Source: Syngnathus acus (lineage: Eukaryota; Chordata; Actinopteri; Syngnathiformes; Syngnathidae). Taken from it: 64,000 nt of DNA. Position numbers and translations under genes: made by a program. Below the pieces are notes generated by a model. That model saw nothing but the letters and a program-made list of their open reading frames with translations. It had not been told where the DNA came from and did no database searches. The stretch covers positions 5,689,501 to 5,753,500 of the forward strand of contig NC_051103.1 of assembly GCF_901709675.1 (NCBI RefSeq), read 5' to 3'. How positions within the stretch are numbered: the stretch's first letter is position 1; every line of letters begins with the position of its first letter. Below are positions 57,271-64,000 of this stretch, piece after piece.

Positions 57271-57912
57271 CAACTTTGACGGGGACATTGGTAAAGTGTG
57301 ATGATTGGTAAAGTCTGGTGCTATGTCCTTTATTTTAGGACAAGATGAATGGTCTGACACATTTTCGCTACCTGTTTTTAATCAGAGATGCAAGTAAACC
57401 GCAAGTCAAAATGAAAATAAGACAATGTGCTCGAAGACAATTTTGAAATCAGCATAAAAAAACGACGAGTCACGCGCAAAGCCATCTCTGCCTATATTGT
57501 CAAGATAGCGTCAGCCATAGTAAGTTTGAATGACATGTATTTATTGTGCTGTACTAAAAAGAAATGTATAGGTATACAACGGTCTTAGTGTGTCATCAAA
57601 AATATACAATGTATATAAATATGTATATAAAGAAAACGTGCGTGCCTGTGGAGGCCAAGAAGGAGTCAGGACGTGCAGTCGTGTATAATTTGAAGTATTT
57701 ATTAAGCAATCTCTTGATCCACAATCGTATTTCGAGGCCTCGGCGGTGACAGGGAGCCTCGGGAAACTCAGCTCCCTCGTGAGATTAATTTAGAACAGAA
57801 ACACCGTAGCTGTATATACAAGTGGCGGCGGGGGAAGGGGTGCATGGAGGCGTGTATAAAGATGCTTTGGGGGTACAGCAAGGGATTCGGGGGGGCTCGG
57901 AGGGATGCGGCT
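57271..57912. other. Convergent 3' ends of the second dhx8 copy and etv4
   Basis: The 640 bp between the two stop codons hold both 3' UTRs. On the minus strand AATAAA occurs at 57,698-57,703 and at 57,540-57,545, which would end etv4. The plus strand has only variant signals. If the downstream etv4 site is used, the two messages may overlap tail to tail. Confidence 0.55.
57698..57703 (-). terminator. etv4: Polyadenylation signal AATAAA of etv4
   Basis: Reading the minus strand, AATAAA lies about 210 nt after the etv4 stop codon. A second AATAAA at 57,540-57,545 is an alternative distal site. Confidence 0.5.
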
Positions 57913-60900
57913 TTAGTACATATAGGCTTTGGAGTAGGGCTGGGCGGCGTGGGCGGGGTGCTCGGCAGCGTTGTAGGGCGGCCCTCCCTCGTCCAGGTGA
58001 GACAGCGGCACCGTGTCCTCCTCGTTGACGTAGCGCTCAAACTCGGCCTTCAGGCTGGGCCGCTGATTGTCGGGGAAGGCCAGCGAGATCAGCGCCTCGG
58101 GCTCGCACACAAACTTGTACACGTAGCGCTCGCCCGCCACCTGAGAACGGCACGCACGCTTAGCCAAAAAGACCAAAATGGACCAGCTGACCCAGATATC
58201 TTTTTTTTTTTTTACCTTCTGCATGATTCCCTTCTCATAGTAGTAGCGCAGAGAGCGGCTCAGCTTGTCGTAGTTCATGGCGGGACGATTCTTCTGCATC
58301 CCCCACAACCGGGCCACCTGAGGAGCAGGTTGACGTCCATTATTACTTGGGATGGCAGACAATGCTATGTGCAGTACTTTTTTTTTTTTCTTCCCCAAAA
58401 TGGCATGAGCACTGAATGTATTTGCGCATGATGCAAGCAGGCATCCAGCATCATGTTGGGCTGATCCCTGAGTGCTCTCAGCCACTAATTGCACTCGTAC
58501 ATTTTTAATGCCTTGTGAAGCCATAATAGAACCGTGCAGCAGCGTTTGGACGCTCCCCAAATGGACACGCGCCCCACTCATAACGACAACGCTAATTGGA
58601 CACTTACAACTAGATCGCACTTCACCTTTTGGTAGTGGTGTTCTTTTATTTTTTTTAATAAATCATTTGCTTTGAAAGGCTGTGAATGGATTCACTGTGT
58701 TGCTTTTCCTTAGACTAGCAAAGTTGTAAGTCTTTGGCTAGCATGTGTTGGTTATTAATGTAGTTTGTGCAGTTTGATATTTGTCCTTCATATCTTTTAT
58801 GTATTCATCGTTCAAAGCATACATATATAATGCAACTTGTTGAAATTGTGCCTAGTGAACCAAAAGTATGCAAAGGATGACTGAACTTCCTTGACACAAA
58901 CTGGTACTATTTTCAAATTAGCCAGGGCTTTGGTGCCGTGTTGTGGAAAGTGCGCAGGTACCTCTTCGGGCTCAATGAGCTTGAACTCCATCCCGCGGCC
59001 GGTCCAGGCGATGAAGTGCGCGTTGCCGGGGTCATCCAGGAGGGCCACCAAGAATTGCCACAGTTGCAGCGAGCCTCGCCGCTGGTAAGGCGTTCCCTCG
59101 CGGAACACGCCGCCACCGCCGCCGCCTGTTTCCTGCTTTACCTCACCTGCAAAGGAGAGAGAACAGTCACCCGGACATTGTCAAGGCAAATTGGACAACG
59201 TTTGCAGCGTGACTGGCTTACCGCTCAAGAATTTATTTTCTACTTTCACAGCGACCTTGTAACTTCACAGCTCTACATAACACTGTTCCTAGCATAAAAG
59301 GAATGAGTTTGTCTCCAAATGATAAGCATATCTGGTGAGTACGATGCGGTGGTGTTTTTTTTTATTTTTTATGTTCATGTTAGGAGGTAAAGATTGTGCA
59401 CTGTTATATTGTAGTGATTCTTCCACATGTAGCTCCCACATTTGTTGCTCCACGACAGACCCCGGGAATAAAGTGGATACATCATGTCATCACTATGTAC
59501 ATGATGTTAGTCTACAACAATCTTTATCCTCATCTTTGGTGAGTAAAGATTTCATGTTCCATATGATGTACGTTGGATGATTTTCATAATTGTGATATGA
59601 TAATTAGCTGGGGTTAAAAGGTGGATTCAGTCAGGTACAATCCGAAATGCAATGGGTTCAGGTTGAAGACATACCGAAGGATGTTGACATGCATGAAATA
59701 ATATCGGTAGACGCCTCGAGGGGGGTTGATCGTACGGCGTAAACAAGCATGGAAATGCAAGACGTGACAAACGAGAAGGGGCACACGTCAGCGCCCTGAG
59801 GCGCTTCGCATCTTCAGCTACAAGTTCTCACGCTGAAACTAAAACCGCTAAACGTCAACTCGGGTGTCTCGCGTTTCCTTCCGAGAGAAAACTCACCTTC
59901 AAACTTCTCTGGGACCACGCGGGAGTCATTCTCAAACCCGTAACCTAGGCAACAGGCACAGTGTGTCACAAAAACATTTTTTTATTACACTTTATGTTAA
60001 AAAGAAAAAACTTCCCGTGGCCACAGTTGACAAACATTAACAACATCCCCTGATCTTAACAAATAATTGTCAATGTTCAAATGTTTACCTTCGGGGGCTG
60101 GCTGGGGGGTGGGATAGGCTTCGCTGTGGTGGTACATGGAAGAACATCCTGACACATCTACCGAGCAAAAGAAAGAAATGTCAAATTAGCTTGCAGACTG
60201 ACAGCTTCGTATTGTAAGCAAAATCATCACCACGCTGCTAAACAGATAGTCAATGAAATCATTGTAGGGGTGTCTCTGTGTGAGTCTCAGGAACAAAAAC
60301 AAGCAAGCAGAAGTACAAAAGGTGCAGTAGTGAGTCACTGAGGCGGAATGCAACCCTTCCGATAAGATTCCATTCAAAGCGTTCTGGGTGCAAGCCATGC
60401 CAGTGTCTTTGTTGTCTTTCAACTGATATTCCGATTGCCAGTGTTTCAAAGCTATTTAACCAGAGTTGGCAAACACTCACATTTTGTACCTAAGTAGTAG
60501 TATATTTAATTGTACTTTGCAATGTGCAAGTCTCACATTTCTTTGTAACTGTAAGCTGGTTTTCCATAGAAGAGCTGATTTGGGCCTGCAGCTTGTTGTT
60601 CAAAACGCCCTCATACCACCACCCCCTCCCTCCCCCAAACTCGCGAGAGGTTCGAGTTACTGCCGCCACGCTCATTTTTCCATTATGAGTTGATGGGGCT
60701 GCAGCAAAAGGAAGCCACCGCTGCAACGTGAAACCCTACGGCCTCCGCCAGGGACTCTAGTCTTTCCTCTGCCCTCCATTTTCTCAATGAAATTCCTCCA
60801 CCGCATCCAGGGAGGGAGGGGGGGAGTATGGCAAGGAGGGAAGGCTTCGGAGGGAGGGAAGGAGAAGGTGTGAATGCGCCAGAAAAGAACGTTTCTCCCC

Positions 60901-62055
60901 CCCTCACTTTTTTTTCCTTGTATGTCCGAGGAGGGGAGGAGGAGTCCACTAGTTCAGGGAGAAAAAGTTTGCTTCTTTACGGACATTCTGTTCCACAGCT
61001 GGCTGAGATGGGGGGGGGGGGCTTGCAAGTTTTACCTCACTAGGATTTATTTTACCTAGCCAATAGAACTTTGGATTATTTTTCACCTCAAACACTTGAG
61101 TGCAAATAACTCAAGATGTTCATTTTTGTTTAAAAAAAAAAAAGAAAAATCAGCCCTAACTCTCCTTGTTAGTATTTGCATGTAGTTTGTTATGACCTCT
61201 GTGGGCTACCGTCCTTGTGTCACTGCTTCTCACCTGTGTTGTAGTCCGTGGGCTCCTGCTTGACCATCATATGTGCCGGCGGAAACCTGTGCGGGTGCTG
61301 GCTTGCGTGGGGCGGCATCCCGTGCCCGCGGCCATGCCCCGGCCCTGTGCCGTGCGCCCCCACGTGACCCGCCCGCTCGTAGAGGGGATCCATATATTCT
61401 TGTTTGAAGCTCTGCTGCAGGTAGGGCATGCAGGGGTCCGAGTGCTGCCGGTGGTAGCACCCGGCCGGACCGCCCCCGCTGCCGTGTCCCGCCGGGGCGG
61501 AGGGCATTCGCTGGAAGGCCTGCGATGGTGCGGGGAATTGGGGGCACATGGGGTCTCCTGAGGGGCCCTGATATCTGTAAGTGAGCAGAAACTTGAAATA
61601 CACACCGGCCCTCGAGTTTCCAGGCCAGGCCATCATGAGCGGCTAATCGAGGCTCACCTGGCATCGGGGGGGTACGCGTTGCTGGGCAGCGGCTGCGAAG
61701 TGGCGGCCGGGTTCATGTAGCCGGCGTCGGGCCGGCCGGCCGCCGCGGGTTTGACCGAGTAATGCTGCTGCATGGGTGACATGGGGGTGCCCGGGCAAGA
61801 CCGCTTGGCGCCCCCTGCACCGGCCCTTTTCTGCTCATAGGCACTGCAGAAAACAAACAGATACAATTTGATGGAATTATCAACAGAGTTTGAGCGGTCA
61901 AGGGTAATGTTTTGATGCTTACCTGGCGTAAAGGCACTGCTCCCCACTGGCGGCGAAGCCAAAGTTGGGCTTGTGGCTGCACGACTGGCTTGGGTCTGAA
62001 CCCGGACTCTGTGGCTCTTTCTTGATGGTGACGGGCGGGCTGTGAAAGGCCACTG
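57913..62055 (-). CDS. etv4: ETS transcription factor ETV4 (PEA3), 3' eight exons; 5' part beyond the window
   Basis: A sequence-specific nuclear activator of the PEA3 subfamily, acting downstream of FGF/MAPK signalling. Exons in transcript order: 62055-61923, 61843-61658, 61574-61234, 60157-60089, 59944-59897, 59146-58962, 58317-58216, 58140-57913; phases agree and give about 429 residues plus a split first codon. It starts inside the protein ([16 protein letters not shown]), so the acidic activation domain exons lie to the right of the window. The ETS domain runs from LQLWQFL (about 59,060) through the recognition helix [16 protein letters not shown] to YKFVCEP. The C-terminus has [12 protein letters not shown], which favours ETV4 over ETV1 and ETV5. 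Four sumoylation-type motifs are visible: IKKE, FKQE and two VKQE. The first visible exon has a tandem CAGCAG acceptor. Gly-rich (GGGGGG before VFREG) and His/Gly-rich stretches look like lineage expansions. Confidence 0.95.
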
Positions 62056-64000
62056 CTGTCAACGCACCGAAAAGACAAAAGACTCACAATTAGCACTAAA
62101 AGAAGTTTTCTGTAGAAAGCAGTTGAGGCGTTCAAGTACTTTGACCATCTCGCATGTAACACAGTGCTTGCGTGTCTGTGTGTGTGTACATACAAAACAC
62201 CAGGTCACATTCCAGGCCCCAAGTCTCCTCACTCGCTTTGAGTCTTGCAGACACAACAGTTAACTTCCTCAGTTAAACAAGTCTGCCACGAAAGCAAACG
62301 TCACACCTGCGTGCCAGCTATGCACACACAAAAGGCGATGTCGCCACGATAGGGAAGCTTCACATTTGCGCCCTCAAACCAAGCTGTCAATCAAAAGGGA
62401 AAGTTTTAGTGGGATGAGGGGGGGGTGTTCCTGGTGTAACTTTCTAACGCACCCCCCGCCCTTAAAGTAAAACATCCAAAGCGAAGCTTCAAGCTGTGCC
62501 GAGGGCTGCTGTTTATTATGTGAGGGGAGGCTTTCGGCCTGAGACGTGTACAGGATGTTTTTCTGGTCCCGGTAGGGTAAACAGCAGCAGCTGTGCACTT
62601 TCAGCTGGGGGAGGGGTGCATTCATTCATGTGTGTGTCTGGAATCTCTGTGGGCGTGTACCTGCGCCTGCGCGTGCGTGTGGGGTTGGCACGGATAATTG
62701 CACGCTGCGCTTCATTCACAAAAGAAAAAAAACGGACGACCATGTGTGGCCCGAAAGTGAAAGGGCTTGATGACTTGACTTAGTTCCACTTGGAGAAGTC
62801 GCAACCCTCGGCGTGTACACAAGTCGGCTTACAATTGGGGACAGGCTGGGGAGGGGGGGCGTACTTTTACATATGTAAATGTCTACTGCGGGAGAAAGGT
62901 GATGGTCATGGCTGAGTGCTTTAGGAAGTGAAGGGATCATTACATCATAGAAGGGAGGGGGCTCCCCATTCAACACACACACACACACCCCAGCCAAGCC
63001 ACCCGGCACACAATGGCCCTCTCAGCTGAGGCACACTAGTGGGAATATATGTCCAGTGGATTCCTATGGGATTCCTAAAACACACACATACACACAGATG
63101 AGAGCGACTCACTCAAGATAAGATTCCGTGAAAGACAGCGGCCCGCAGGGACATGATGGAATTACACTTTTCATTTGGACTTGTTTTGTAATAATAGATG
63201 ATGATAAATTGGAGTCATAACTCTTTGACTCCCGGCTATTCCAAGAAAATATTTCGTAATGGTGAAACGTAATCTTAGCAATGTTGACTGTTAGTCCCTA
63301 AAATTAAACTGTTCCTTCTATGGCCCACTTGTGAGAAAAAAAAAAAAAAGTGGAGACAGAACTGGCTCTGGACAGGCTTAAACGGGATGTTTATGCAAAA
63401 CTTTGCCAAGTCCGCAACTCGCGGCGTCCTCGCCGGCAGTAACTCAACAGACATCGGGCCGGGTGTCAAACCTTGCGACTTAACTCCTTCTCGGGGGTTA
63501 TCCGCTTCTTTGCAAACATTTACCCCCTCCTCTCGCTCACCAAATGCCTTCGATCAATAAAGCCACTGAAGACGATTCCAGCGTGCTGCTTTTGAAAGGT
63601 TAAAAAGGAAGCTATCGATTGACAAGAACGGCTAATGACATTTGCAGCGCAACAAGCCAATCATTCAATATTTCATTGGAAGTTTTTGACACCGTCAAAC
63701 AGCAACAGAGACAGAATTATGCCACCAAAGAAAATCCAACACACCAAATCAATTAAAATGTAATCAATCTATTTCTGCTCCCAGGCTTTGTAAATCACAG
63801 CGAGACAGTGAGGAGGAAGCGAGGCAACAAAACGCCATCCGGGCCTGCGCTCGAGCGTGGAGCGTGCGCGAACATGTGCGCGACATGTGCGCTCTTCGCG
63901 GGTCGCCGCGTAATCAAAAAGCCGCTTGCGCTCGTCCTCGTCGTCATCCCGCCGGCGAATCCATTAGTGCTTTCCAATCCCATGTATGAATTTTTAATGG
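62056..64000 (-). other. etv4: Intron of etv4 running off the window edge
   Basis: The acceptor for the first visible etv4 exon is at 62,056, and no upstream etv4 exon was found before the right edge. The sequence is intron-like, with a short (CA)n near 62,972-62,989 and T/A homopolymers. Reading frames on either strand resemble no PEA3 N-terminal sequence. Confidence 0.7.

Noticed and set aside
62374-63983. Possible N-terminal exons of etv4 at the right edge
   Set aside because: No frame matches PEA3-family N-terminal motifs, so those exons must lie outside the window.

Overview
This is vertebrate nuclear DNA, almost certainly from a ray-finned fish. Genes are split into many short exons with GT/AG borders. 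(GT)n/(CA)n microsatellites and poly-C runs are abundant. The proteins read as a teleost thyroid hormone receptor alpha, DHX8 and ETV4. The N-terminus of the receptor (MEHMPKEQEPN...) resembles what I remember of percomorph-type fish receptors, but I cannot name a species.

Layout: (1) About 1-30,300 holds no protein-coding gene that I can support. It has a GC-rich, CpG-rich block at about 8,755-9,200 ending in a strong GTAAGT donor (a likely promoter and first non-coding exon, plausibly for thra), several orphan exon-like segments with good splice signals, microsatellites and a LINE reverse-transcriptase scrap. (2) 30,328-36,352, plus strand: thra, eight coding exons, 409 residues, all splice phases consistent. 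(3) About 36,353-42,740: thra 3' region, with very long GT tracts, a hAT-like non-autonomous transposon and a perfect 17-bp hairpin. (4) 44,829-50,596, plus strand: dhx8, 22 coding exons, 1,200 residues. (5) 51,281-57,270, plus strand: a second, intact, diverged tandem copy of dhx8, 23 coding exons, 1,157 residues. (6) 62,055-57,913, minus strand: the 3' eight coding exons of etv4. Its N-terminal exons lie beyond the right edge.

The most notable feature is the tandem pair of full-length genes for the spliceosome-release helicase DHX8/Prp22. The downstream copy keeps every helicase motif but has lost most of its arginine-serine repeat region, differs by one intron in that region, and has a diverged N-terminus. 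Parts of its helicase exons and two introns remain nearly identical to copy 1, which points to patchy gene conversion. The dhx8-etv4 neighbourhood matches the human 17q21 arrangement, and thra also lies on that human chromosome arm. thra carries an unusual Gly-to-Ala substitution in its first zinc finger and has upstream ORFs touching or overlapping its start codon. I could run no alignments or database searches, so identities rest on reading the translations against remembered family sequences.
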